A stretch of DNA of 64,000 nt, from NCBI GenBank assembly GCA_029266335.1, contig JAQSXC010000006.1, positions 1-64,000 of the forward strand, given 5' to 3'. How positions within the stretch are numbered: position 1 is the first letter of the stretch; every line of letters begins with the position of its first letter. This document shows positions 1 to 8,805 of this stretch, piece after piece. The notes beneath the pieces were generated by a model, which worked only from the letters and a program-made list of their open reading frames with translations, searched no databases and had not been told where the DNA came from. The stretch is from Eubacterium sp. GTDB lineage: Bacteria > Bacillota > Clostridia > Acetivibrionales > DSM-1351. A program made the position numbers and the translations under genes.

Positions 1-1826
1 AATATTTTCCCGGCAACCTTTTCATTTATTCCATCCACTTCAAGCAATTTTGACACATCTGCCTTTTTTATTGCTGCCAATGATTTGAAATGTTTTAAAA
101 GTGCTTTTTTTCTGGATTCTCCGATTCCATCTATTTCATCAAGCTCAGAATGGGTGTATCTTTTCTCTCTGAGCTTTCTATTATATTGTACTGCAACACG
201 GTGTGTTTCATCCTGTATCTCGGTAATTAATCTCAAAAGCGGCATATTTGAGGCCATATCGTATTCGCTGCCCTTGTAAACAAGTGCTTTTGTACGGTGC
301 CGGCTGTCCTTTGCCATTCCTGCTATTACCAGTTCAAAGCCCAGCTCATCAACAACCTGCTGCGCCGCACCCACATGTGCAAGTCCTCCATCCACGAGAA
401 TGAGGTCGGGGAGTTTTGAAAACTTGGTCTGTTCTGTTTGCTCCTCAGTTTCCTTCTTTGCTCTCGAAAGTCTTCTGAACAGTGTTTCCTGCATACTGGC
501 ATAGTCGTTCTGTTCCAATACAGACTTCATCTTGAACTTTCTGTATTCATCACGGGCCGGTCTTCCTTTCTCAAATACCACCATTGAGGCTACGATTTCA
601 GAAGAACCCGTGTTTGATATATCATAAGATTCTATCCTGTCAGGAATACACTCCAGTCTCAGAACTTTGGTTAATTCCTTCAAACCCTCTTCATGAACCG
701 AACCCTCCCGTTTAAGCCTCTCACCATACAGCTTCAATGATATTTCAGCATTCTGGGAGACCATTTTCACCAGTTTGACCAGCTCGCCTCTTTGGGGAAT
801 TCTCAGATTTACCTTAAAGCCTCTTTTTCCGGTTAGCCACTGCTCAATAATTTCACTGTCCTCAATTTCCTGCTGCAGCACTACCTCTGAGGGCACAAAT
901 TGCACAGTATTATAAAATTGCTTGATAAAGGTGGAAAGTGAATATTTTACATCCTCACTACCTTCACCCTCAAAAACAAAGTGCTCTCTTCCCACAACTC
1001 TGCCGTTCCTGACAAAGAAGACCTGAATACACAGGTCGGTGACATTCTGTGCATAGCCGATAATATCCCTGTCCTGCCCGTCGGTGGACAATACCTTCTG
1101 AGCTTCTGAGAGCTGAACAATGCTGTTTATCTTGTTTCTCAGCTGAGCCGCCTTTTCAAACTCCAGATTCTGCGCGGCAGTGTCCATCTGACTCTTAAGA
1201 TCATTTAGAATCTCATCATATTGTCCGCCCAGGAAGGAACATATCTTTTTCATCATATTCCTGTATTCTTCTTTGTTCACCTCACCCTGACAGGGCCCAA
1301 GACATTGCCTGATGTGAAAATTCAGACAGGGTCTGAATTTCCCTATATCTTTGGGAAGGTTCTTGTTGCAGGTTTTTATGGGAAAAAGCTTTTTAATGGT
1401 ATCTATAGCATCATTGACGGCAAATGCACTGGAATATGGTCCGAAGTATTTTGCTCCATCCTTTTCAACACGACGTGTCTTTAAAATCCTTGGATAGCTT
1501 TCATTCATTGTAACCTTTATATAAGGGTAATGTTTATCGTCCTTTAAAAGAATGTTATATTTGGGTTTGTACTTCTTTATAAGATTGCATTCCAGCATCA
1601 GGGCTTCAACTTCAGTATCAGTAACAATGTACTCGAATTCATGAATTTTTGAAACCATTGCACAAACTTTCGGAGGATGATTTGAGGATTGCTGAAAATA
1701 CTGCCTTACCCTGTTTTTCAGCACAACTGCCTTGCCGACGTAAATGACAATACCATTAACATCCTTCATTATATATACACCCGGCTTATCGGGCAGTTTT
1801 TTTAATTCTTCCTGTATGTCAAACAT
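1..1826 (-). CDS. uvrC: UvrC, excinuclease ABC subunit C (3' end cut by window)
   Basis: Incision subunit of UvrABC nucleotide excision repair, which cuts the damaged strand on both sides of a lesion. I translated it from the minus strand. It starts MFDIQEELKKLPDKPGVY and has the GIY-YIG nuclease core (GVYIMKD, IYVGKA) in the first 40 residues. A UVR motif (LEFEKAAQLRNKI) follows at about residues 205-220, then the RNase H-like C-terminal nuclease half (LILVDGGLAHVGAAQ) and a helix-hairpin-helix segment (IDGIGESRKKALL) near the window edge. About 608 codons are visible, so only the last few residues are missing. I chose ATG 1826 because GGAG lies 6 nt upstream; an in-frame ATG at 1838 lacks a good site. 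An imperfect inverted repeat at 1887-1944 lies just upstream. Confidence 0.96.
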   Translation of the reverse strand, partial: MFDIQEELKKLPDKPGVYIMKDVNGIVIYVGKAVVLKNRVRQYFQQSSNHPPKVCAMVSKIHEFEYIVTDTEVEALMLECNLIKKYKPKYNILLKDDKHYPYIKVTMNESYPRILKTRRVEKDGAKYFGPYSSAFAVNDAIDTIKKLFPIKTCNKNLPKDIGKFRPCLNFHIRQCLGPCQGEVNKEEYRNMMKKICSFLGGQYDEILNDLKSQMDTAAQNLEFEKAAQLRNKINSIVQLSEAQKVLSTDGQDRDIIGYAQNVTDLCIQVFFVRNGRVVGREHFVFEGEGSEDVKYSLSTFIKQFYNTVQFVPSEVVLQQEIEDSEIIEQWLTGKRGFKVNLRIPQRGELVKLVKMVSQNAEISLKLYGERLKREGSVHEEGLKELTKVLRLECIPDRIESYDISNTGSSEIVASMVVFEKGRPARDEYRKFKMKSVLEQNDYASMQETLFRRLSRAKKETEEQTEQTKFSKLPDLILVDGGLAHVGAAQQVVDELGFELVIAGMAKDSRHRTKALVYKGSEYDMASNMPLLRLITEIQDETHRVAVQYNRKLREKRYTHSELDEIDGIGESRKKALLKHFKSLAAIKKADVSKLLEVDGINEKVAGKI

Positions 1827-1988
1827 CGTATTCTCCATCTGCGTGCCGGGCACGCTGGCAAAAAGTAATAAATACGCTTGCTTTTTAAAGCATGAAATTC
1901 AGAACATTCTTCAAAACATCTTATAGTTCTTAATTTTCATGCTTTTGACCTCTGATTATAGCAACCATAATTTCTTTAACATAAACAA

Positions 1989-2014
1989 AAAGTGGTTTAT
2001 GCAAAAACCACTTT
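1989..2014 (-). terminator. Rho-independent terminator after the HPr-like gene
   Basis: A perfect 10-bp stem, AAAGTGGTTT (1989-1998) with AAACCACTTT (2005-2014), is followed on the minus strand by a T-rich tract. It sits downstream of the HPr-like gene and upstream of uvrC, so the two are probably separate transcripts. Confidence 0.8.
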
Positions 2015-2076
2015 CTTTTTGCAAAAGCCACTGCTGTTTTTTTACATATTTAAATATGAACGTAATTACAATTCAA

Positions 2077-2334
2077 TTAAAATCCAGTGGAAAAATATTC
2101 AGAAATCTCTCTGGATGCTTTTTCTTCGTCTTCTCCATCAGTAATGATAGTAATCGTAGCCTGTCTCTCAACGCCAAGAGAAAGTAAACCCAGAAGGCTT
2201 TTTGCATTAGCTCTTCTCTCTCCCTTTTCAAGCCAGATACTTGAGCTGTATTTTGATACCTTTTGTACAAGCAAGGCTGCCGCTTTTGAATCTAACCCTG
2301 ATGGACAATTTATAACAACTTTATTTGAAATCAT
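2077..2334 (-). CDS. HPr-family protein lacking His15 (Crh-type regulatory HPr)
   Basis: HPr is the phosphocarrier of the sugar PTS. Its His15 accepts phosphate from enzyme I, and its Ser46 is phosphorylated by HprK to make a CcpA co-repressor. This 85-residue protein has the HPr fold and normal length, but position 15 is Asp ([13 protein letters not shown] instead of GLHARPA). Ser46 is intact in [11 protein letters not shown]. Known family behaviour (Bacillus Crh has Gln15 and keeps Ser46) suggests a regulatory protein in catabolite repression that cannot carry PTS phosphate. It has its own promoter, a GGGGGAG ribosome binding site 6 nt before the ATG, and a terminator, so it is monocistronic. 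No enzyme I gene is nearby. Confidence 0.88.
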   Translation of the reverse strand: MISNKVVINCPSGLDSKAAALLVQKVSKYSSSIWLEKGERRANAKSLLGLLSLGVERQATITIITDGEDEEKASREISEYFSTGF

Positions 2335-2376
2335 CTTTCGCTCCCCCGTCTATTGTACTTGACAATGTATAATAGT

Positions 2377-2406
2377 ATTATACCAAATAAAAGCTATACA
2401 AATCAA
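2377..2406 (-). promoter_or_regulatory. Sigma-A promoter of the HPr-like gene
   Basis: On the minus strand, TTGATT (2401-2406) and TATAAT (2377-2382) are separated by 18 bp and lie about 45 bp upstream of the HPr-like start codon. Confidence 0.6.
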
Positions 2407-2509
2407 ACTCTGAAAATATTATATTTCATTTAGGATAAATTTATCAAGGGCTTACGAAATGTTTATGTGTTTTTTATAAAAAATTGCCCAAAACTCAGTT
2501 CAAATAAGG

Positions 2510-3427
2510 TTAAGTTTGCCCATCTTTTCTGATTAGTCCGGTGTTTTTGCCGAAGCCTGTATCAATTACTGTTCCTATTCCGAAGGAAGCAAGAGATAAC
2601 TCAACAATTACAAAGCATATTCCATAAATCATAAGAGCTATATACGAACCTGTCGGAATAAATATCAAAGGTACAATTTTAATAATACTTATAAGAATAT
2701 GTCCTACAAAAAACTCCAGATATATGGCAGATCTGTCGTAATTATTTTTAAATATAACGGTTCCAAGATATATACTGCCTATTATGTCAGCCAGCATAAT
2801 TACCAGAATATATAGTACCGGAGCCACCAGCAGGAATATAAAAAATGCAAGTACAATAGTAAGACTGACTACTATCAACGCTCCAAGAACCATTCTCCTT
2901 GACAGGGCTTTACCAATGGAATAGGACATGGATCTGAACCTGGAGGTGAAAATAGTTATTAGTAAAAGTCCGGCAACCAGCGTAAACAGAGAGCTGACTA
3001 TCAACGTATTTAAAATAATACCATTTGACTTAAACATTGATATAAAGTCAAAGTTTATTGTCATTTTGGTGCCGCTTATTTTAACCCCTTCAGCTTTTTG
3101 AAGTTTTCCCACCGATACAAGATTTCCGCTTATCTCGGAATTCTCTTTCAGGTATAGCTCTCCAAAGGCTGAAACAACATCTCCGCTTACATTACCATTA
3201 ATGGTGGCTCTTCCGAATACTACTATTATACTGCCATTTACATTGGAATTTATATCGGCAGAGCCAAGAACGACTGTAACATTCCCACAGCTTGTGTCGG
3301 CAATGGTTTTTTCTTCAAAAATAATCAGATTACTTATGGTCAGGTCATTTTTTGCAGCTGATACAAGACCTGGTACAAACAATGTAAACAAAACAAGAAA
3401 TACTGTTATTTTTATACCTTTACTCAT
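2510..3427 (-). CDS. Bactofilin-like / polytopic membrane protein, third gene of an ECF sigma operon
   Basis: A 305-residue protein with a signal peptide or N-terminal anchor (residues 1-24). A Gly/Asn/Val-rich stretch of short strand repeats (VNGSIIVVFG, INGNVSGDVVSAFGE, ISGNLVSVG; about 50-110) resembles the right-handed beta-helix of polymer-forming bactofilins. Then come four or five hydrophobic segments (about 130-295) and a short basic tail. The predicted topology puts the beta domain outside the cell. Its ATG overlaps the anti-sigma stop by 4 nt (ATGA), so it is translationally coupled to the sigma/anti-sigma pair. It may be a stress sensor or the output of that system. The specific function is unknown. 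Confidence 0.75.
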   Translation of the reverse strand: MSKGIKITVFLVLFTLFVPGLVSAAKNDLTISNLIIFEEKTIADTSCGNVTVVLGSADINSNVNGSIIVVFGRATINGNVSGDVVSAFGELYLKENSEISGNLVSVGKLQKAEGVKISGTKMTINFDFISMFKSNGIILNTLIVSSLFTLVAGLLLITIFTSRFRSMSYSIGKALSRRMVLGALIVVSLTIVLAFFIFLLVAPVLYILVIMLADIIGSIYLGTVIFKNNYDRSAIYLEFFVGHILISIIKIVPLIFIPTGSYIALMIYGICFVIVELSLASFGIGTVIDTGFGKNTGLIRKDGQT

Positions 3428-3987
3428 TGTGCTGCACCATTACCCTCTCTGACCATTCTGAAGAACACACCCTGAATGACCAGCAAAAGGATTCCAAGTA
3501 AAATGTAAGCATAGTAATAGGTTTTGTACAGTGATGCCGTAACACCCATTACTGCTATCCCTATACCTTTTACCATTGTAACAGCGGCAGACAGGAATTC
3601 CTTGGCGATTTCAGTAGCAATTTGCACATCCTGATAAAGCGCAAGGGGATGTTTTACAGCTTCCCACAATATCCCGCCAAACAAAATCACAAAAATGAAG
3701 GAAACTGCAACTAACAGGATATTATAAACAAAGTCATTTTGCTGAGTTGGTTTGGAATACATAACTGTTTCTTTTTCTATCCTGCTCATAACTTGTAGTT
3801 CAAAGTCCTCAGGAGGCTCAATTGCTGAGTCTTGTTCTATTTCCGAAAAAATTTCCTTAAGTGATAGAAATTCTTCAGAACACTTGGTGCAGGTCCTAAT
3901 ATGCTGCTTCAATAGTGCCTCTTCAATATCGTTGATATTCCTATCGAAGAATTTCATCATTAAAACTTGAGATTCATTACATTTCAT
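3424..3987 (-). CDS. Anti-sigma factor with zinc-finger (zf-HC2/ZAS) domain
   Basis: A 187-residue membrane protein. The cytoplasmic N-terminus has the HxxxCxxC signature of zinc-containing anti-sigma domains (HIRTCTKC, about residues 29-36). A linker follows, then two transmembrane helices at about 107-128 and 160-178. ZAS proteins sequester their cognate ECF sigma factor and release it after a signal or proteolysis. The gene overlaps the sigma gene upstream and the membrane protein gene downstream, each by 4 nt, which supports a coupled three-gene unit. Confidence 0.88.
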   Translation of the reverse strand: MKCNESQVLMMKFFDRNINDIEEALLKQHIRTCTKCSEEFLSLKEIFSEIEQDSAIEPPEDFELQVMSRIEKETVMYSKPTQQNDFVYNILLVAVSFIFVILFGGILWEAVKHPLALYQDVQIATEIAKEFLSAAVTMVKGIGIAVMGVTASLYKTYYYAYILLGILLLVIQGVFFRMVREGNGAAQ

Positions 3988-4550
3988 AATACCTCCTCCT
4001 TTCTTGCACTATCAAGCTTTTCCTTTAACATAAGCCTGGCTCTGTATAGCCTGTTCTTTATAATTGACATGGGTTCATTCAGCACCTTTGTCATTTCTTC
4101 ATAAGACATTCCGTTATTATGAAAGAGTACTATAAGTATTCTATATTTTTCAGGTAATTCATTAATAGCTTTTTTAATTAATTGTGACCTTTGTTTTTTT
4201 ATCAAGGTCTGTTCAGGTGTATCAATATCGCTCGAAACTCCAATAGCATCATCCAGTGTAACAGTATCCTGCTTTTTCTTTCTTAAGGTGTCCAGACACA
4301 AATTAGAAGTAATCTTTACAATCCAGGTTGACATTTTGTATTCGGGATTATATTTTTCAAGAGACTTGTACAATCTGATAAAAACCTCTTGAGATACGTC
4401 ATTGACTTCTTCTTTATCCGATATCATCTTGTAGACTACACTGTATACCAGTTTTTTATATCTGGTTACTATTTCTTCAAACGCACTACTATCACCGTTT
4501 ATACATCGTGATACTAGTTCTGCATCTGTAAGCACCAAAGCTTGATACAC
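3984..4550 (-). CDS. ECF-family RNA polymerase sigma factor (SigW-like)
   Basis: An extracytoplasmic-function sigma factor of about 185 residues. Region 2 is recognisable (FEEIVTRYKKLVYSVVYKMI, then VNDVSQEVFIRLYKSLEKY and MSTWIVKITSNLCLD). Region 4 is at the C-terminus (LPEKYRILIVLFHNNGMSYEEM, IIKNRLYRARLMLKEKL). It directs transcription of an unknown regulon in response to an envelope signal and is held by the anti-sigma factor encoded downstream. The start is uncertain: GTG 4550 directly abuts the GGGGG ribosome binding site, so TTG 4538 or GTG 4535, with better spacing, may be the real start. Confidence 0.9.
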   Translation of the reverse strand: MYQALVLTDAELVSRCINGDSSAFEEIVTRYKKLVYSVVYKMISDKEEVNDVSQEVFIRLYKSLEKYNPEYKMSTWIVKITSNLCLDTLRKKKQDTVTLDDAIGVSSDIDTPEQTLIKKQRSQLIKKAINELPEKYRILIVLFHNNGMSYEEMTKVLNEPMSIIKNRLYRARLMLKEKLDSARKEEVL

Positions 4551-4606
4551 CCCCTTTCACATTGCAATATATAATAGTTACGCTGAAAACTGTAATATGT
4601 CTGAAA

Positions 4607-7009
4607 TTATTTTTTCCTTTTTAAGGTGTTCATTACTGTTCTTGCATATCTCTCCAGCTTACTGTTGACAAGATAATTAATGGTACCTTTTTTGTAATAG
4701 CCATTAGAATCCTTATTTCCAGCCTCCAATCCTGTTAATAATTGTATACCCTGGTCAATGGAAGCAACAGGATAAATATGGAACAACTTCTTACGAACCG
4801 CATCCAGCACTTCTTCATTCAAAACCAGATTTTTGACGTTCTGATGCGGTATTATAACTCCATGCTTCCCGTCAAGTCCCCTAAGTTTGCACAATTCAAA
4901 GAAGCCTTCAATCTTATATGAAACTCCACCTACAGGCTGTATTTCTCCCTTCTGGTTTACCGATCCCGTTACTGCAATATACTGCTTGATAGGTACCTCA
5001 GAAAGGCTGGACAGTATTGCATATAATTCCGCACTAGATGCACTGTCCCCGTCCACGCCTCCATACAATTGTTCAAAACACAGGCTGGCAGTCAGGGATA
5101 AGGGGAAATCCTGAGCATATTTCTGTCCTATGTATCCGCTTAATATGAGAACTCCCTTACTATGTGAGGTTCCACTCAGATCAACCTCTCTTTCAACATT
5201 CACAATACCGCTTTCACCTATATATGTTGATGCGGTAATTCTTGAAGGCTTTCCGAAAGAGTAGTCTCCCATGTCCATTACTGTCAAACCATTGATCTGT
5301 CCTATCTGCTCTCCATCGGTATCTACTATGATTGTACCGTCATTCAGCATTTCCAGCATTTTTTTATCCAGCCGGTCACATCTGGCAGCCTTTTCAACTA
5401 TTGCCTGCTTCACATGCTTCGACTTTACGGACCTGGCACCGTCATCTTCAGCCCACATACATGCTTCGCAAAGTATTTCCACTATGTCATTGAATCTGGT
5501 GGAAAGTTTATTCTGATCCTCCACAAGCCAGGAAGCATATTCCACAACCTTTGCCACACCCGATTTATCAAAATGAAGAGTGTTTTCTTTTCTGCAGAAA
5601 CCGCTGATAAAAGCAGCCAGCTTGAGAATATTATCCTCGCTCCTATTCATTTCTTCATCAAAATCCACTTTTACTTTGAACAGCTTTCTGAAATCCTCTT
5701 CATATTCGTACAAAAGCTGATAAATGGAAGTATTCCCAACCAATATAACCTTTATATCAACCGTGATAGGCTGTGGTTTAAGAGCAGGAACCGCTACAAC
5801 ACCGGACTGGTCCTTCATGTTTTCAATGTTTATTTTTTTGGTCTTCAGAACCCTGTTTATTGCTTCATATGCCTGAGGATTGCCAAGGACATCCTTAGCC
5901 TGAAGAATGAGATATCCTCCGTTTGCCATGTGAAACAAACCGGGTTTTATTTTTGTATAGTCTGTTGATACTGAACCAAATTCGCTGTCATATTCAATCT
6001 TTCCAATAAGGTTCGGATATGTTGGATTAAAGTCCACAATTACAGGTGCACCCTTGAGGCTGCTGTTATCAACCAGTACGTTGACTTTGTATTTGTATAC
6101 CGGAGTTTCTTCCTTTTGCATGAAGGGAATAATAAATTGAGGCTGTTCCTCACTAACCTCCTCTTCCCTGAAGTCATCCAGATTATCGAGAATATCCTGC
6201 TGAATACTGTCAAGATATTCTTCAATGACACTGAACTTTTTATATTTTACCTTCAGATCATTCATCTGCACTCCAAGTGCCAGAAGAGCTATTTTGTTTT
6301 CCCACTGTGAAACCTTCTGCTTGGTTTCCTTGTCGTTGTTTTTCAATTTCCGGATTATATCAAGAGTGTCCTGTTGCAGGATATTTGTCTTCTCATTGAT
6401 TTCCACCTTTATATCCTCATCCAGTGTGTCGAATTCCTCTTCGCTGATAGTTTTACCTTCAATTATAGGTAAAAAATATATTCCCGAGCTGCCTGTATTT
6501 ACCTTGAAACCGTGTTGTTCAGCATCATGGCTCAGCTTGTTCAGAAGCTCATCCTTTTTGCTTTCGTACTCCTCCATAATTTCGGCTTTTTCTTTTTCAT
6601 ACTGATCATTATCAAAGGCATTTACTATTTCCTGCTTGATAATCTTCACAAAAGCTTCCATATCGGCCTGAAATTCCTTGCCCATACCTGAGGGAAGATT
6701 TATAGCCATAGGCTGATTGGGTTTGCTGAAGTTGTATATGTAGCACCAGTCATCCGGAACCTTCATGGTTGAGGCTATTTCATTTACAATCTGCTTTGCA
6801 AAGCTGGTCTTGCCTGTACCGGTGGGACCTGACATATATATATTGTAGCCCCTCATTTTCATCTTAAGTCCAAACTTCATTGCCTTGGAAGCTCTCTCCT
6901 GTCCTATAATTCCCTCATAAGTATTTAATTCAGCTGTAGTTTTGAAAGGGAATATGGCTTCACTGCATTTATTATCCAAATCTTTATAAGTTAGTTCCTT
7001 TGGTTTCAT
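4607..7009 (-). CDS. LonB-like ATP-dependent protease (AAA_32 plus Lon proteolytic domain)
   Basis: An 800-residue AAA+ serine protease of the Lon family without the classical N-terminal Lon domain. Walker A is GPTGTGKT (61-68). A coiled-coil/insert region spans about 150-300. The C-terminal Lon domain has the Ser-Lys dyad at Ser656 (GDSAS) and Lys699 (GGVSYKIEG), with the 43-residue spacing typical of Lon. It degrades damaged or regulatory proteins in the cytosol; its substrates are unknown. ATG 7009 has a clear AGGAGG 6 nt upstream, and a small hairpin (AAGCCAT/ATGGCTT, 7020-7036) lies directly before that site. It follows the rimI gene by about 150 nt on the same strand. Confidence 0.92.
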   Translation of the reverse strand: MKPKELTYKDLDNKCSEAIFPFKTTAELNTYEGIIGQERASKAMKFGLKMKMRGYNIYMSGPTGTGKTSFAKQIVNEIASTMKVPDDWCYIYNFSKPNQPMAINLPSGMGKEFQADMEAFVKIIKQEIVNAFDNDQYEKEKAEIMEEYESKKDELLNKLSHDAEQHGFKVNTGSSGIYFLPIIEGKTISEEEFDTLDEDIKVEINEKTNILQQDTLDIIRKLKNNDKETKQKVSQWENKIALLALGVQMNDLKVKYKKFSVIEEYLDSIQQDILDNLDDFREEEVSEEQPQFIIPFMQKEETPVYKYKVNVLVDNSSLKGAPVIVDFNPTYPNLIGKIEYDSEFGSVSTDYTKIKPGLFHMANGGYLILQAKDVLGNPQAYEAINRVLKTKKINIENMKDQSGVVAVPALKPQPITVDIKVILVGNTSIYQLLYEYEEDFRKLFKVKVDFDEEMNRSEDNILKLAAFISGFCRKENTLHFDKSGVAKVVEYASWLVEDQNKLSTRFNDIVEILCEACMWAEDDGARSVKSKHVKQAIVEKAARCDRLDKKMLEMLNDGTIIVDTDGEQIGQINGLTVMDMGDYSFGKPSRITASTYIGESGIVNVEREVDLSGTSHSKGVLILSGYIGQKYAQDFPLSLTASLCFEQLYGGVDGDSASSAELYAILSSLSEVPIKQYIAVTGSVNQKGEIQPVGGVSYKIEGFFELCKLRGLDGKHGVIIPHQNVKNLVLNEEVLDAVRKKLFHIYPVASIDQGIQLLTGLEAGNKDSNGYYKKGTINYLVNSKLERYARTVMNTLKRKK

Positions 7010-7156
7010 ATTAACCTCCTAAGCCATGTTATGGCTTTGAGCCGTATAGCCGGCCATAAATTCAACAGGTTAGTCTGACAGACCAGCTTCCGGATCTATC
7101 AAGCTAACCCTTCTATATCCGTAATCAATAGCGGTAAATTAATTGAGTTTTCAGGT

Positions 7157-7609
7157 TTACCCCTGGTATCTCCACATAATAAGGGCATCCTCTCCAGTAT
7201 CCGAGTAATAGCCCTTTCGTACTCCCTCCGCCTTAAACCCGTAATTTTCATACAACTTTATTGCAGGAAGGTTGCTCTTTCTCACTTCAAGTGTCAGGTT
7301 CCTGACTCCGTTCAGTTCACATACTTCAAGAAGCTTATCCATTATACGCGAACCAGCTCTGCAGCGTCTGAATTCAGGATGAACTGCAATATTTGTTATA
7401 TGCCCTTCATCAAAAATCTTCCATAAGCCACCGTAGCCGATTACTTCATTACCTGAAACCGCAACCACGTATATTGCCATTTGGTTAGTGGTAAGTTCAT
7501 CAATAAAAGCACTTCTGGACCAGGGTATTTTAAAGCTCAGATTTTCAATGACCATTACACTGTCCAAATGCTCTTTGGTCATTTTTATTACTTCAATATT
7601 ATTAACCAT
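7157..7609 (-). CDS. rimI: Ribosomal protein alanine N-acetyltransferase RimI
   Basis: A single-domain GNAT of 150 residues. It has the acetyl-CoA binding motif A (ITNIAVHPEFRRCRAGSRIMD, about 72-92) and the C-terminal LYENYGFKAEGVRKGYY segment typical of RimI. It acetylates the N-terminal alanine of ribosomal protein S18 in studied bacteria. It starts 5 nt after the tsaB stop, in the common tsaE-tsaB-rimI arrangement of Firmicutes. Confidence 0.92.
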   Translation of the reverse strand: MVNNIEVIKMTKEHLDSVMVIENLSFKIPWSRSAFIDELTTNQMAIYVVAVSGNEVIGYGGLWKIFDEGHITNIAVHPEFRRCRAGSRIMDKLLEVCELNGVRNLTLEVRKSNLPAIKLYENYGFKAEGVRKGYYSDTGEDALIMWRYQG

Positions 7610-7614
7610 TCCTG

Positions 7615-8307
7615 TTACCTTTCAGCTTCTCTTTCGGCCTGTGACTTTCTTAAATAGAAAGGAACCATATCATAGCAGCTCTCCAGCTTACCTGCTTCAA
7701 ATGCCTTGCCTGCCAATACTGCTACAGATGCAGCTCTTGCCGCAACAGCATTGGATGGTGCCAGGCCCGCTCTGCCGCCAAGCCTTTCGGAAAAATAGTC
7801 CTTGTGCATTCCTGCAGCATCGCCAAGGAAAAGCACATCTCCTTCCATAGCATCTAAAATATCGGCTAATTCATTAATATGTATTCCCAGGTAGTCTGTG
7901 AGCCTTTCCAGCTTATCTCCTGAAAATTTATATACAGCCGTAAACACCTGATTGTTTCTGGCGTCAATAACAGGACATAATATGGCTTTTGACAGGGGAA
8001 GATTGTATGCCAGCGCATCCAGAGTGTGAACACTTATCACAGGCTTTTGTGCTGCAAAAGCCATGGCTTTGACTGTGGTGACGCCAATACGGAGACCAGT
8101 AAAGGAACCAGGGCCGACAGACGCGGCAAAAGCATCCATGTCAGTAGCTTTTAACCCTACTGCCTCAAGAAGAGACTGAATCATTGGCATTAACCTCTGA
8201 GAATGGGTTTTGCCTTTATTACAGCTGTATTCACCTATTATGATCCCATCCTCCAGTATTGCTGCAGTGGCAACATTTGTAGATGTATCTAAAGCAAGAA
8301 TTCGCAT
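7615..8307 (-). CDS. tsaB: tRNA threonylcarbamoyladenosine biosynthesis protein TsaB
   Basis: An ASKHA-fold partner of TsaD in the TsaBDE complex that makes t6A37 in ANN-decoding tRNAs. The 230-residue protein begins MRILALDTSTN and carries the diagnostic SVGPGSFTGLRIG stretch (about 63-76) and VISVHTLDALA. It lies between tsaE and rimI and has a TAGGAGT ribosome binding site. The tsaD gene is not in the window. Confidence 0.95.
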   Translation of the reverse strand: MRILALDTSTNVATAAILEDGIIIGEYSCNKGKTHSQRLMPMIQSLLEAVGLKATDMDAFAASVGPGSFTGLRIGVTTVKAMAFAAQKPVISVHTLDALAYNLPLSKAILCPVIDARNNQVFTAVYKFSGDKLERLTDYLGIHINELADILDAMEGDVLFLGDAAGMHKDYFSERLGGRAGLAPSNAVAARAASVAVLAGKAFEAGKLESCYDMVPFYLRKSQAEREAER

Positions 8308-8343
8308 AATTAACTACTCCTATACTGATATCATTTCTTCACA

Positions 8344-8805
8344 CTATTGCAATAAAGCCTCATAGCCGGAATATTTCTGTCCTCTGAAATCCACAGATAT
8401 TACTCTGATATCAAGGCCTTTCTGAAGATTTTTTTTAATATCCACCTTTATTATTTCCCCGGGAAGTATTTCTGAAATCAACTCCCCCCATTCTACAATA
8501 GTAATTCCGTCTCCGCTTATATATTCGTCAAACCCGATGTCGAACATTTCGTCGGGATCAGCAATTCTATATACATCAAAATGGTAAAGAGGATACTTCC
8601 CCTGATATTCGTTGACCAGAGTAAAAGTTGGGCTTGTTATATATGAGTTTATACCTAGTTCTTTTGCTATCCCGTTTGTCAGAGCTGTTTTTCCTGTACC
8701 CAGGTCGCCGGACAGACAAATAACATCTCCGGGTTTAAGTATTCTCCCCAACTTTTTTCCAAACTCAACAGTCTCTTCAAAAGACTGCGTTTCAACATTA
8801 ATCAT
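8344..8805 (-). CDS. tsaE: TsaE, ATPase for tRNA t6A modification
   Basis: A P-loop ATPase of 153 residues, with Walker A GDLGTGKT (about 33-40), the TSPTFTLVNEY element and HFDVYR Walker-B region typical of TsaE/YjeE. It drives turnover of the TsaBD complex in t6A synthesis. It overlaps the 3' end of the amidohydrolase gene by 8 nt, so the two are probably co-transcribed. Confidence 0.95.
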   Translation of the reverse strand: MINVETQSFEETVEFGKKLGRILKPGDVICLSGDLGTGKTALTNGIAKELGINSYITSPTFTLVNEYQGKYPLYHFDVYRIADPDEMFDIGFDEYISGDGITIVEWGELISEILPGEIIKVDIKKNLQKGLDIRVISVDFRGQKYSGYEALLQ

